NCBI GenBank assembly: GCA_030427085.1
Contig: JAUHXH010000002.1
Coordinates: forward strand, 434,001 to 498,000
From: Gammaproteobacteria bacterium
Lineage (GTDB): Bacteria > Pseudomonadota > Gammaproteobacteria > Pseudomonadales > Halieaceae
Reading direction: 5' to 3'
DNA: 64,000 bases
Below the pieces are notes generated by a model that worked only from the letters and a program-made list of their open reading frames with translations, was not told the origin of the DNA and did not search any database. Positions 24,228-35,447 of this stretch are shown in pieces (within the stretch, counting starts at the first letter, position 1; each line of letters opens with the position of its first letter). A program made the translations under genes and the position numbers.

Positions 24228-24758
24228 TCAGGCATTGGCCCCGGCAAAGAAGGCGATGCGTCGAATGATCTGCTGCACCAGTTCGGTACGCATTTCACCG
24301 CGCAGGATGCGAATTTCCTCCGCCTTGCCCACCACGTTGCGTGGGTCGTTTTCCATTTGCTTGATCACCGTGCTCTCGGTGCTGGGGATCACTTCGTTGC
24401 CTTCGTCGTCCTGCACGGCAAATTCGGTAGTCAGGGTGAGTTCGAATTCGGAGGCACGGGCCTGCACGTTCACCGACAGGTTGCGCTGGCTGAACTGGTC
24501 GTGGCCCACGTAGAGGCGATAATTGGCTTCGTAGCGCTCTACCAGTTCCACGCCGGTGGCAGTCAGGGCATTGCGGAATTCGCTGGCGAACTCACCGTTT
24601 GGATTGGGGATGTTCAGATACAGCTTTTGCCATTCGGGAGGAATGTCCGGCCCGGGGCCGGTGCCGCGCAGGTGGAAGCCGCAGGCACCCAGCAGAGTGA
24701 TCAGGGCCAGCAGCGTCAGGGCGCGCCAGGCGGCGCGCGGAGCGAGATTAAACTTCAT
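24228..24758 (-). CDS. lptE: LPS-assembly lipoprotein LptE
   Basis: 176-residue outer-membrane lipoprotein that plugs the LptD barrel and helps place lipopolysaccharide in the outer leaflet. Signal with lipobox LGAC in LITLLGACGFHLRGTG; the mature GFHLRG start is diagnostic for LptE. Typical strand-rich body and a C-terminal helix (QQIIRRIAFF). The ATG at 24758 has GAGGTGG upstream; the longer frame to 24782 overlaps the leuS stop and is not needed. It sits between leuS and holA, the standard order. Confidence 0.95.
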   Translation of the reverse strand: MKFNLAPRAAWRALTLLALITLLGACGFHLRGTGPGPDIPPEWQKLYLNIPNPNGEFASEFRNALTATGVELVERYEANYRLYVGHDQFSQRNLSVNVQARASEFELTLTTEFAVQDDEGNEVIPSTESTVIKQMENDPRNVVGKAEEIRILRGEMRTELVQQIIRRIAFFAGANA

Positions 24759-24781
24759 TCCACCTCGAGTGTGGCAACACA

Positions 24782-27340
<2,559 letters not shown>

Positions 27341-27389
27341 CTAACAGCAAAAGGGCGCAGCGGATACGGCGCGAGGGAAGGGGGTGGGG

Positions 27390-27419
27390 AGCAATGGCCG
27401 CACCCGGGCGGCCATTGCT
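27390..27419. repeat. Inverted repeat between pckA and leuS
   Basis: Perfect 11-bp arms AGCAATGGCCG / CGGCCATTGCT flanking an 8-base loop CACCCGGG. It lies just after the end of pckA on the minus strand, where it could act as a terminator or RNA-stabilising stem. No T-run follows on the minus strand. Confidence 0.6.
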
Positions 27420-27431
27420 GAAGTCGGGGCT

Positions 27432-28988
27432 TTAGCCTTTCGGGCCGGCCGCCACGATGGCGTCGGACACGTTGAAGTTGCCGATGTTCTGTTGGAACAG
27501 TTGCGCCAGTTTGCGCGCTTGTTCGTCATAGGCGGCAGTGTCGCCCCAGGCTTCGCGGGGATTGACGTACTTGGCGTCGACGCCCGGGATTTCGGTGGGG
27601 ATATCCAGGTTGAGGATGTCCAGGTGCTCGGTGGGGGCATTGAGCAGGGCGCCGCTCTGGGCCGCTGCTACCACCGCGCGGGTTACCGGAATCGGGAAGC
27701 GCGCGCCGCTGCCGCCGGGAGCGCCAGAGCCGCCGGTCCAGCCGGTGTTGATCAGGTAGACCTGGCTGCCAAAGTCCTCGATACGCTTCATCAGCAGTTC
27801 AGCGTAGTCACCAGCCGGGCGCGGCATGAAGGGAGCGCCGAAACAGGTGGAGAAGGTCGGGTGAATGCCTGCTTCCGCGCCCAGCTCGGTGGAGCCCACG
27901 CGGGCGGTGTAGCCGGACAGGAAGTGGAATGCTGCCGCTTCCTTGCTCAGGATGGATACCGGGGGCAATACACCGGAGACGTCACAGGTCAGGAAGATGA
28001 CGCACTTGGGCTCGCCACCGGCATTGATCTCGGTGCGCTTTTCCACGTGTTCCAGCGGGTAGCAGCAGCGGCCGTTCTCGGTCAGGCTGGTGTCGCAGTA
28101 ATCGGCGTGGCGCGCGTCGTCCAGTACCACGTTTTCGACGATGCTGCCGAAGCGGATGGCGTCCCAGATCACTGGCTCGTTTTTCTGCGACAGGTCGATG
28201 GTTTTGGCGTAGCAGCCACCTTCGATGTTGAACACCGAGCCCTTGGCCCAGCCGTGCTCGTCGTCGCCGATCAGATAGCGGCTGGGGTCGGCAGACAGGG
28301 TGGTTTTACCGGTGCCGGACAGGCCGAAGAACAGGGTAGTGTCGCCTTCGTCACCCACGTTGGCGGAGCAGTGCATGGGCATTACATCTTTTTCCGGCAG
28401 CAGGAAGTTCTGCACCGAGAACATGGCTTTTTTCATCTCGCCGGCGTAGCGCATGCCCGCCAGCAGCACCTTGCGCTGGGCGAAGTTGATGATCACCACA
28501 CCGTCGGAATTGGTGCCGTCGCGCTCGGGATCGCACTCGAAACCGGCCGCGTTGAGGATAGTCCACTCAGCCTTGCGGCCAGCGTTGTACTGGCTCGGGC
28601 GGATGAACATGTTGCGCCCGAACAGGTTTTGCCAGGCGGTCTCGGTGCACACCTTCACCGGCAGGTAGTGTTCGGCGTGTTCGCCAACGTGTAGATAGGA
28701 CACAAAGCTGTCCCGCGAGGCCAGATGTGACTCCACGCGCTCCCACAGGGCATCAAATTTGTCGCCGTCAAAGGGACGGTTGACGCTGCCCCAGTCAATG
28801 GCGTCCTCGGTGCTGGGTTCGCGGACGATGAAGCGGTCAGCGGGGGAGCGGCCAGTACGTTTGCCGGTGGTAACCAGCAGGGCGCCGGTGTCGGCCAGAG
28901 TGCCTTCTTCCCGGAGCAGGGCCTGTTCAATAAGTTGCGCGGAACTCAAGTCAGTGAAGACCTGAGGGGTTTTAATATCAGCGGTCAT
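27432..28988 (-). CDS. pckA: Phosphoenolpyruvate carboxykinase (ATP)
   Basis: 518-residue gluconeogenic enzyme that converts oxaloacetate and ATP to phosphoenolpyruvate, CO2 and ADP. Signatures: [16 protein letters not shown] (substrate-binding arginine) near residues 41-55; [31 protein letters not shown], containing the P-loop GLSGTGKT at 222-229; and the metal-site segment GDDEHGW (241-247). [15 protein letters not shown] is in the C-terminal part. Length matches the ATP-dependent class. Single-gene unit; its neighbour on the same strand is hslO, as in E. coli. Confidence 0.97.
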   Translation of the reverse strand: MTADIKTPQVFTDLSSAQLIEQALLREEGTLADTGALLVTTGKRTGRSPADRFIVREPSTEDAIDWGSVNRPFDGDKFDALWERVESHLASRDSFVSYLHVGEHAEHYLPVKVCTETAWQNLFGRNMFIRPSQYNAGRKAEWTILNAAGFECDPERDGTNSDGVVIINFAQRKVLLAGMRYAGEMKKAMFSVQNFLLPEKDVMPMHCSANVGDEGDTTLFFGLSGTGKTTLSADPSRYLIGDDEHGWAKGSVFNIEGGCYAKTIDLSQKNEPVIWDAIRFGSIVENVVLDDARHADYCDTSLTENGRCCYPLEHVEKRTEINAGGEPKCVIFLTCDVSGVLPPVSILSKEAAAFHFLSGYTARVGSTELGAEAGIHPTFSTCFGAPFMPRPAGDYAELLMKRIEDFGSQVYLINTGWTGGSGAPGGSGARFPIPVTRAVVAAAQSGALLNAPTEHLDILNLDIPTEIPGVDAKYVNPREAWGDTAAYDEQARKLAQLFQQNIGNFNVSDAIVAAGPKG

Positions 28989-29157
28989 TGTAGGTTGTTC
29001 CTATCTATATTTTTTTGGGCTTGGGGAGCGGGCGGCCCCGTCGGCCCTGGTGGGGGGCGCCATTATCGCAGAATTGGCGAATAACGCGAACCGGCCCTGG
29101 CGACTTTATGACCAGTATAGATTGGGCGAATAATTGACTGCTGGAACGCCGATTTGA

Positions 29158-30051
29158 CTAGTGCAGCGTAGGGCTATCGTTGCCGGGTAACAGGGGTGAT
29201 AAATCCTGGTCAGTGAAGACATAGCGCTGGTTGCAAAATTCACAATCCGTGGCGATTTCGCCGCTTTCAGCCAGCAAATCGCGGATGTCCGCTTCTGCCA
29301 GACTGCCCAGGGCATTGAAGATACGCTCCCGAGAACAGCTGCAGTGAAAGGCTACGGAGGCAGGCTCAAACAGGCGCAGGGACTCCTCGTGATACAAACG
29401 GTGCAGCAACTCCGGGGCAGGGAGATCGAGTAGTTCGTCGGGGGTAATGGTGGCGGCCAGCGAGCGGGCGTGCTCCCACTGGTTTTCCCGCTCACGGTCG
29501 GGGGCCAGTTGCGCGGGTAATTGTTGCAGGAGCATGCCGGCGGCGCGGCCCTGACCGTCGCTGGTGAGCCAGAAGCGGGTGTCCAGTTGCTCCGACTGCT
29601 GAAAATAGGATTGCAGGCTGTGCGCCAGTGATTCCTCATCCAGCGGTACCACACCCTGATAGCGCTGGCCTTTGGCCGGGTCAATGGTGATGGCCAGTTG
29701 GCCGGCAGGCATCAATTCGGCCAGGCTGGTGCCGGTGGCCTGTTCCGCGCCTCTGACAATGCCGCGCACCGCCAGGTCGCTGGTGCACTCGGCCATCATC
29801 AGCGGAATCTGTCCTTCGCTGCGGGCCTGGAGGATCAGTTTGCCCTCGAATTTGATGGTGCTGGCCAGTAGCGCCGAGGCGGCCAGAAACTCGCCCAGCA
29901 AACTGGCCACGCCGGGGGCGTACTGATGAATTGCCAGAATTTCGGCGTAACTGTCGTTCAGGTGCACGGTTTCGCCGCGAATGTCGGCGTGTTCGAACAG
30001 GAAACGCAGGGAGCGGTCGCCCCAGCGCACGGTGTCTTTGTCATTGCTCAT
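29158..30051 (-). CDS. hslO: Redox-regulated chaperone Hsp33
   Basis: 297-residue cytoplasmic holdase activated by oxidation. The zinc-binding cysteines that act as redox switch are present: Cys237 and Cys239 in FHCSCS, and Cys270 and Cys273 in TDCEFC, giving the required C-x-C and C-x-x-C pairs. The N-terminal core (LNDSYAEILAIHQYAPGVASLLGEFLAA) is typical. Sequence is complete and begins at ATG 30051. It lies 169 bases upstream of pckA on the same strand; divergent from the oxidoreductase at 30195. Confidence 0.96.
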   Translation of the reverse strand: MSNDKDTVRWGDRSLRFLFEHADIRGETVHLNDSYAEILAIHQYAPGVASLLGEFLAASALLASTIKFEGKLILQARSEGQIPLMMAECTSDLAVRGIVRGAEQATGTSLAELMPAGQLAITIDPAKGQRYQGVVPLDEESLAHSLQSYFQQSEQLDTRFWLTSDGQGRAAGMLLQQLPAQLAPDRERENQWEHARSLAATITPDELLDLPAPELLHRLYHEESLRLFEPASVAFHCSCSRERIFNALGSLAEADIRDLLAESGEIATDCEFCNQRYVFTDQDLSPLLPGNDSPTLH

Positions 30052-30194
30052 GGGCGCTATTGTAAACGATCTCTCTGTGCGGGTGCCGCCGGGTTTAGAT
30101 AGTGAGGCCAGTCGCAGGTATCTCTCAGCGAGTAGAAGTCAGGCGCAGGCCGGCTCGCTAGACTGACACCCAACGTGACCGTGAGGAGTGCGCC

Positions 30195-31061
30195 GTGAGA
30201 TTCAGTTACCAGGTGGGCCTGTGCGACCCCGACCATTACCTGCCATTGGCGCGGGCGGCGGAGGAGGCCGGCTTTGACGGTATCACCCTGCCAGACAGTA
30301 TTTGTTACCCGCAGGAAGCGGTGTCGCGCTATCCCTACAACGCCGACGGTAGCCGCGAATTCCTCGATCAGGTGCCCTTTGTGGAGAGCCTGATTGCGGT
30401 GGCTGCGATGGCGGCGGTAACCGAGCGCGTGCGCTTTGCCACCTTCGTTTACAAGCTGGCGGTACGGCAGGTGGCGGCCGTGGCGAAACAGGTGCAGAGC
30501 CTGCAATTGCTGTCGGGCAACCGCTTCGATTTCGGTGTGGGTATCAGCCCCTGGCGCGAGGACTTCGATGTTACCGCCGTGCCCTGGGAGGGGCGCGGGC
30601 AGCGCCTGGACGAGCAGATTGAGATCCTGCGCGGGCTGGAACAGGGTGATTACTACGCCTACCAGGGCCAGCACCATGAACTACCGGCGATCAAAATGTG
30701 CCCGGTGCCAACCACTCCCACACCCATATTGCTGGGCGGGCATTCCGAACCGGCCCTGAAGCGGGCAGCGCGGCTGTGCGATGGCTGGATGTGCGCCGGT
30801 GCCTCGCTGGAGGAGCTTCGGCAATACATCGCGCGGATAGGGGAATTACGTGAGGAATACGGCACCAGCGAGCGCCCCTTCCGTATCTACACCACGGGTG
30901 CTGAGGCCTTCAGCAAAGAGGGGTTAGCACAACTGGCCGACATCGGCGTCACCGACGTGATCATCGGTTTTCGCAATATCTACGCCGGTGAACCGGACAA
31001 GAGCCTGCCGGAAAAGCTCGACATGCTGCGCTGGTATGCGGGGGAATTTATCGGCGCTTGA
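30195..31061 (+). CDS. LLM-class flavin-dependent oxidoreductase
   Basis: 288-residue TIM-barrel protein of the luciferase-like monooxygenase family (F420/FMN-dependent branch). The N-terminus RFSYQVGLCDPDHYLPLARAAEEAGFDGITLPDS is the family pattern; FDFGVGISPWREDF is the loop that holds the flavin or cofactor; PTPILLGGHSEPALKRAARLCDGWM is the phosphate-binding motif. A GTG start at 30195 follows GTGAGGAG. It may use F420 or FMN; the genus of substrate is unknown. Single gene, divergent from hslO. Confidence 0.82.
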   Translation: MRFSYQVGLCDPDHYLPLARAAEEAGFDGITLPDSICYPQEAVSRYPYNADGSREFLDQVPFVESLIAVAAMAAVTERVRFATFVYKLAVRQVAAVAKQVQSLQLLSGNRFDFGVGISPWREDFDVTAVPWEGRGQRLDEQIEILRGLEQGDYYAYQGQHHELPAIKMCPVPTTPTPILLGGHSEPALKRAARLCDGWMCAGASLEELRQYIARIGELREEYGTSERPFRIYTTGAEAFSKEGLAQLADIGVTDVIIGFRNIYAGEPDKSLPEKLDMLRWYAGEFIGA

Positions 31062-31076
31062 GGCGGGCGCCGGCTA

Positions 31077-31877
31077 CTAGCGCCAGCTCGGCACGCTCAG
31101 GCTGGGGTCGTCATCCGGCAGGCTGGGTTGCTCGCTGAGCACCGGGGCGCGGCCCAGTAACATGCGCACGAAACGGTCGCTCTCCCCGTTGACCGTGCTT
31201 TCCGCCTTGGTGATGGGGGTGACGGTGGCTGGCTTTTGCGTCTGCTTCAGCGCCAGAAAGGCGTCCAGTGACGGCGCCTGCAGATAGGGATTGAACTGGC
31301 GCTCTTCCTCGATGGTGCTCTGGGGCCAGCCCTTGAAGTCCCGGCCCGGGTAGACCACGGTGTCCGGCGGCAGTTTCATCAGCACATTGTGCAGACTGTT
31401 GTAATGTTCGCGAGGGTCGCTGCCGGGCTGGTTGGACAGGCCGACCGTGCGCACCAGCAGGGTGTCGCCGGTAAACACCACGCGGCGGCCGCGCTGTTCC
31501 ATATACAGACAGCAGGAATTCTCGGTGTGCCCCGGGGTGTGCATGACGCGTAGTTGCTGATGCCCCAGCCGGATCAGGTCGCCATCCTTGAGGAAGCGGT
31601 CCAGCCGCGATTCCGTGTAGGGCGCGCAGGCCAGCGATTGAGTGCCCCACAAGTCGCGCAGCACCGCCAATCCACTCACCCGGTCGTCATGGCTGTGGGT
31701 GTCGATCGCCATGGTGATGGCCACGCCCATCTCGCTTGATAGTTGCACGTAGTCCCGCAGGCGGTTGCGCAGCGGGTCGATCAGGGCGCCAGAGGAGGTT
31801 ACGGGGTCGACCACCAGGTAGGTAAAACTGAAGGTACTGTGATTAAAAAACTGCCTGATATACACGGAGTCAACCAA
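31077..31877 (-). CDS. MBL-fold metallohydrolase with altered HxHxDH motif
   Basis: 266-residue protein of the metallo-beta-lactamase fold, closest in layout to ETHE1-type persulfide dioxygenases: FNHSTFSFTYLVVDP, then THSHDDRVSGL, then MHTPGHTENSCCLY and FTGDTLLVRTVG. In the metal motif the usual THxHADH is replaced by T-H-S-H-D-D-R (residues 60-66), so the last histidine is arginine. ETHE1 enzymes bind one iron through the first histidine, a later histidine and an aspartate, which remain, so activity may persist. The start is a TTG at 31877 with no clear ribosome site; GTG at 31865 is a good alternative. C-terminal 50 residues are a Thr/Ser/Pro-rich extension. Confidence 0.75.
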   Translation of the reverse strand: MVDSVYIRQFFNHSTFSFTYLVVDPVTSSGALIDPLRNRLRDYVQLSSEMGVAITMAIDTHSHDDRVSGLAVLRDLWGTQSLACAPYTESRLDRFLKDGDLIRLGHQQLRVMHTPGHTENSCCLYMEQRGRRVVFTGDTLLVRTVGLSNQPGSDPREHYNSLHNVLMKLPPDTVVYPGRDFKGWPQSTIEEERQFNPYLQAPSLDAFLALKQTQKPATVTPITKAESTVNGESDRFVRMLLGRAPVLSEQPSLPDDDPSLSVPSWR

Positions 31878-32053
31878 CGGGGCTCGAGTGCCTGCTTACG
31901 GGGAATTCCCTAGTTTTAGCCAGATGGGGCCTTACGGTCAATTACAGTCAGGGCGTAACAGTTGCGAAATTGCGCCATTGTCCGGTGCCAATATTCTGCT
32001 ATGGTGGCCCGCTTCCGGTGGCCGTCCCGCCGGACTGCCACGCGGAACGACGC

Positions 32054-32956
32054 ATGAACAACACCTTGCTCTATGGCCTGACGGTGCTTATCTGGGGTTC
32101 CACCTGGATCGGTATCAAGTACCAGCTTGGCGTGGTAGACCCTCTGGTCAGCATCGGCCACCGCTTTGCCCTGTCGGCACTATTGGTGTTTGCCATATTG
32201 CTGCTGCGGGGCACTTCCCTGCGGCTGCCCCTGCGCGAACACGGCTTTATCCTGCTGCAGGGTCTGTTCCTGTTCAGCCTGAATTACGTTTGTGTGTACA
32301 ACGCCACGGGCACCTTGACCAGCGGGCTGGTGGCGGTGGTGTTCTCCACCATGGTGATCATGAACCTGGTCAACTCCGCCCTGTTCCTGGGGGCACCGGT
32401 AAGCCTGACGGTACTCGGTGGTGGCCTGATCGGTATGGCGGGCATGGTGGGCGTGTTCTGGCAGGAGCTGGACGCGCTGGATCTCAGCGACGCCAACTTC
32501 CGCGCCCTGTTGATCGCGCTGGTGGGCACTGTGCTGGCGTCCTTCGGCAATGTGGTGGCGGCCCGCAATCGGCGCGCCGACATCCCGGTATTGCTGTGCA
32601 ACACCTGGGGCATGGCTTACGGCGCACTGGTGATGTACGGCGTGGCCCTGGCCACCGGCAAAACCATCGAGGTGGACTGGCAGGCGCCCTACCTGATCTC
32701 CCTGGTCTACCTGGCCCTGTTTGGCTCGGTGATCGCGTTCTGGGCCTACATCAGCCTGATCGGGCGAATCGGCGCCGATAAGGCGGCCTACTCCAGTTTG
32801 CTGTTTCCGGTGGTGGCCCTGTTAATATCCACCGTAGTGGAAGCCTATCAGTGGAGCCTGTCGGCCCTGCTGGGTCTGGCGCTGGTGCTGCTGGGTAACT
32901 GGCTGGTGATGCGGCCAGCGCGCAGCACAACGGAACAACAAGCAGGAGCGAAGTGA
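32054..32956 (+). CDS. EamA-family (drug/metabolite) transporter
   Basis: 300-residue inner-membrane protein with ten predicted helices in two EamA repeats. The first begins LLYGLTVLIWGSTWIGIKYQLG, the second FRALLIALVGTVLASFGNVVAAR. The closing part SLLFPVVALLISTVVEAYQWS is typical. Exports small metabolites; substrate unknown. Start ATG 32054. Its stop overlaps the start region of the next gene (TGA 32954-32956, ATG 32957), so the two are translationally coupled. Confidence 0.85.
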   Translation: MNNTLLYGLTVLIWGSTWIGIKYQLGVVDPLVSIGHRFALSALLVFAILLLRGTSLRLPLREHGFILLQGLFLFSLNYVCVYNATGTLTSGLVAVVFSTMVIMNLVNSALFLGAPVSLTVLGGGLIGMAGMVGVFWQELDALDLSDANFRALLIALVGTVLASFGNVVAARNRRADIPVLLCNTWGMAYGALVMYGVALATGKTIEVDWQAPYLISLVYLALFGSVIAFWAYISLIGRIGADKAAYSSLLFPVVALLISTVVEAYQWSLSALLGLALVLLGNWLVMRPARSTTEQQAGAK

Positions 32957-33232
32957 ATGCCTGGATTCACCATCAGCAAGCCCTACACCATGCCTCGGGA
33001 AGATGTGCGCGAAGCCGCCGAGGGCCTGGCCAAACGGCTGGAGCAAGAGCACGGCGTGAATTGCAGCTGGGACGGCGACTGCGTGCGTTTGAAGGGTGCC
33101 GGGGTAAAGGGCGAGCTGGACTTTAACGGCAATACGCTGGATGTTGCCGTGCAGTTGGGCATGTTGGCGGCCCCGTTTTTGGGGGTGCTGAAGAAAGAGG
33201 TGCAGAAGTACCTGGACGAACATGTGGATTGA
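32957..33232 (+). CDS. Polyhydroxyalkanoic acid system family protein
   Basis: 91-residue protein. FTISKPYTMPREDVREAAEGLAKRLEQEHGVNCSWDGDCVRLKGAGVKGELDF is the signature of the PHA granule region family, small proteins linked to polyhydroxyalkanoate granules. The body is compact, with a C-terminal helix KKEVQKYLDEHV. It starts directly after the EamA transporter stop, with AGGAG upstream. No PHA synthase or phasin genes are in the window, so the granule link rests on family membership. Confidence 0.78.
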   Translation: MPGFTISKPYTMPREDVREAAEGLAKRLEQEHGVNCSWDGDCVRLKGAGVKGELDFNGNTLDVAVQLGMLAAPFLGVLKKEVQKYLDEHVD

Positions 33233-33340
33233 GCGCGGAATTCGCTGCGAAGCCTATACTGTCACAGTCACGTAGCCAGGATGGCGTAGGGTTGGATCCT
33301 GCCGCTGGTTCTTCCCACACATTGGCCACTGGAGGGCACA

Positions 33341-34366
33341 ATGCGCAAGGCGACTGTCTCACTGCTTTTCCTCACCCTGGTACTAACCGGCTGTAAAATC
33401 AAAATCACGGTGCCTGCCGGCGGATCCGTTTCGACGCTATCAGGCACCTACTCCTGTGCTGCGGGTCAGACCTGCGAAATTGACGTGGTCGATATTTTTT
33501 TCGATGAAGTATTCATCGCCACAGCTGACAGTGGCCAGAGGTTCGTCGCCTGGCAGCGGGGCGCGCGCACTTTGTGTGGTGGCAGTGAAGAGCCCTGTGC
33601 CCTGGCTACCACTGCCGGCTTTGCCGGCAATGATTTGTTTATGTCCATTCTGGAATCGGACCAGGTCTTTCATCTAAAGCCCTATTTCACCGAAGTGGGC
33701 AGCACCGCCCTGCGGCCACTGCCGCTGGCGCGCTGTTTTAACGAGGACATGTACAGGGCGGGTTACACCTCAGATATTACCGACCAGTTGTATGATTCCG
33801 ACGGTCGCAAAACGGGCACCTTGCGCAGCGAAATGCAGGTATCCGGGCCGGTCACCTACCGGGGACAGTCCGTCATGCAACTCGATGAGTTCGTTACGCG
33901 CACGGATCCGCCAAGGTCAACCTTTGAATTTACGTTCTACACCGCTGTCGATCTGCCCAACGCCAGCGCATCGATTCTCGGAGGCCGGCAGGAAACCGTT
34001 ACGCCTATCAGTCATCTGGTGGAATCCGACTATATGCCGGGCTTTCTGCAAAACTTCGACCTGGCGCCCGGGGAGGGCTATGTTACCGAGCACACGCTGG
34101 ACCTGACCTTTCCCAACGGCGACGGGCCGGATACCCGATTTAACAATAAGTCGGAGTTTATCTACGAAGGCGTAGAGGACATTACCATTCCAGCCGGCAC
34201 CTTTGCGGCCTGTCGTATCCGGCGCTTCGATACCGTCGATGGATCTACCAGTGAAGGTTACAACTGGATCGGCGTGGATAACGGCGTGATCTTGCGGGAG
34301 GCCGATGCTAACTTCGTGCCCCGGGCGGAAGTCATCGAAGGCACCGTTCAGGGCGTGGCCCTCTAG
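33341..34366 (+). CDS. Lipoprotein of unknown function
   Basis: 341-residue lipoprotein. Signal MRKATVSLLFLTLVLTGC with lipobox LTGC (Cys18). The mature protein is strand-rich with several cysteines (TYSCAAGQTCEID; TLCGGSEEPCALA; LARCFNED; FAACRIRRF) that suggest disulfides. The C-terminal part (IPAGTFAACRIRRFDTVDGSTSEGYNWIGVDNGVILRE) recalls DUF3108-like beta-barrel shapes, but I do not claim the family. ATG follows GGAGGG. Converges on the patatin-like gene; no operon partner. Confidence 0.72.
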   Translation: MRKATVSLLFLTLVLTGCKIKITVPAGGSVSTLSGTYSCAAGQTCEIDVVDIFFDEVFIATADSGQRFVAWQRGARTLCGGSEEPCALATTAGFAGNDLFMSILESDQVFHLKPYFTEVGSTALRPLPLARCFNEDMYRAGYTSDITDQLYDSDGRKTGTLRSEMQVSGPVTYRGQSVMQLDEFVTRTDPPRSTFEFTFYTAVDLPNASASILGGRQETVTPISHLVESDYMPGFLQNFDLAPGEGYVTEHTLDLTFPNGDGPDTRFNNKSEFIYEGVEDITIPAGTFAACRIRRFDTVDGSTSEGYNWIGVDNGVILREADANFVPRAEVIEGTVQGVAL

Positions 34367-34382
34367 CGCGGGCGCGTATCAC

Positions 34383-35447
34383 TCAGCACACTCGAACCCC
34401 TGCCAGCGGGTCGGCCTGTTCGATCAGCGCGCTGAAGTCTTCCCTCAGCGCCGCGCTGCGGGCCACTGCTTCGCGCCAGTAAGCGACACGCTCATCGTGG
34501 GTCAGTTTCACGAAATCGTTGCGATCGGGAATCTTGCCAAACGGCAGGCTGGCGAGGAATTCCTGTGACGGGCACATCAACACCAGGTTATCGAAATCCT
34601 CGGGCGCATGGCGCCGCCAGGGCAGGAATTTGTCGAACCAGCCCGGCGTCAGGTCGCCACGAAAGTGTGGATACAGGATCAGACCCTCGTTGCGATAAGG
34701 GCGCAGGTCGAAGTGGTAATCGATGATGCCGCCGTCCCAGTAGTAACCCTGTGGTGCGCCGGGAATATCCCGCCAGCCTTCCAGTACGAAGGGAATGGCG
34801 CCGCTGGCGACCAGGGCGGGTGCCAGGCTGTCTTCGTTCAGCGCTGCGTAGTGCGTGTTGAAGTTGTGCAGTGCCAGTTGTGGTTGTGCACTGTCGGTGC
34901 TGTGAAAAACCACGCGCTGAAACCAGGCCGGCAGCAGCCGCCGGGAGGCGGCATTGGTAAAGGCGGCCAGGGCCATGGCCGAGCCCAGCACGGCCTTGCG
35001 TTGTGACGCCGCCGGGCCGCGACCCCTTGCGGTCACAATGTGGCTGTGAATTTTGTCGTTCGCCAGTATCTCCCGCACGCCATTCGTGCCCAGCATCTCG
35101 TGCAGGGTCTCCCGGCTGCGCGTGCTGATCTCGTCGATATCCGGCTTGGCCGAGTAGCGCTGGTTCAGGTAGCTGTGCTCCAGCCGCTGTACAGCGGCCG
35201 CTGAATCCTCTTGCGCCAGACAGGCGTGTCGCCACGAGCCGATGGATGAGCCCAGCGCACTCAGTGGCTTTGTGCGCCGCTGGAGATAGTCGCCAAACAG
35301 GAACTGATCCAGTTGGCTGAGAATGAACCACTTGGGTCCGCCGGAGGCACCCAGCAGTACGTCGAAAAGGTCCGGGTGCCAACCTTCTTCCCGAATACGC
35401 TCAGCAGCGCGGCGCCCGGCGTAGACCGCCAGCGCCCTAGAAGGCAC
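34383..35447 (-). CDS. Patatin-like phospholipase domain protein
   Basis: 354-residue protein. The N-terminal part has LLGASGGPKWFIL (oxyanion hole G-x-S-G-G), then GSSIGSWR (nucleophile elbow G-x-S-x-G), and YYWDGGIIDYH (catalytic aspartate in D-G-G). These are the patatin Ser-Asp dyad elements in the usual order. A role in lipid acyl hydrolysis is likely; no signal peptide, so cytoplasmic or peripheral. The GTG start at 35447 overlaps the stop of the AraC gene by 11 bases, suggesting translational coupling. Converges on the orphan lipoprotein gene. Confidence 0.76.
   Translation of the reverse strand: MPSRALAVYAGRRAAERIREEGWHPDLFDVLLGASGGPKWFILSQLDQFLFGDYLQRRTKPLSALGSSIGSWRHACLAQEDSAAAVQRLEHSYLNQRYSAKPDIDEISTRSRETLHEMLGTNGVREILANDKIHSHIVTARGRGPAASQRKAVLGSAMALAAFTNAASRRLLPAWFQRVVFHSTDSAQPQLALHNFNTHYAALNEDSLAPALVASGAIPFVLEGWRDIPGAPQGYYWDGGIIDYHFDLRPYRNEGLILYPHFRGDLTPGWFDKFLPWRRHAPEDFDNLVLMCPSQEFLASLPFGKIPDRNDFVKLTHDERVAYWREAVARSAALREDFSALIEQADPLAGVRVC

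Noticed and set aside
27384-28694. 436-residue plus-strand open frame opposite pckA
   Set aside because: Antisense shadow of pckA.
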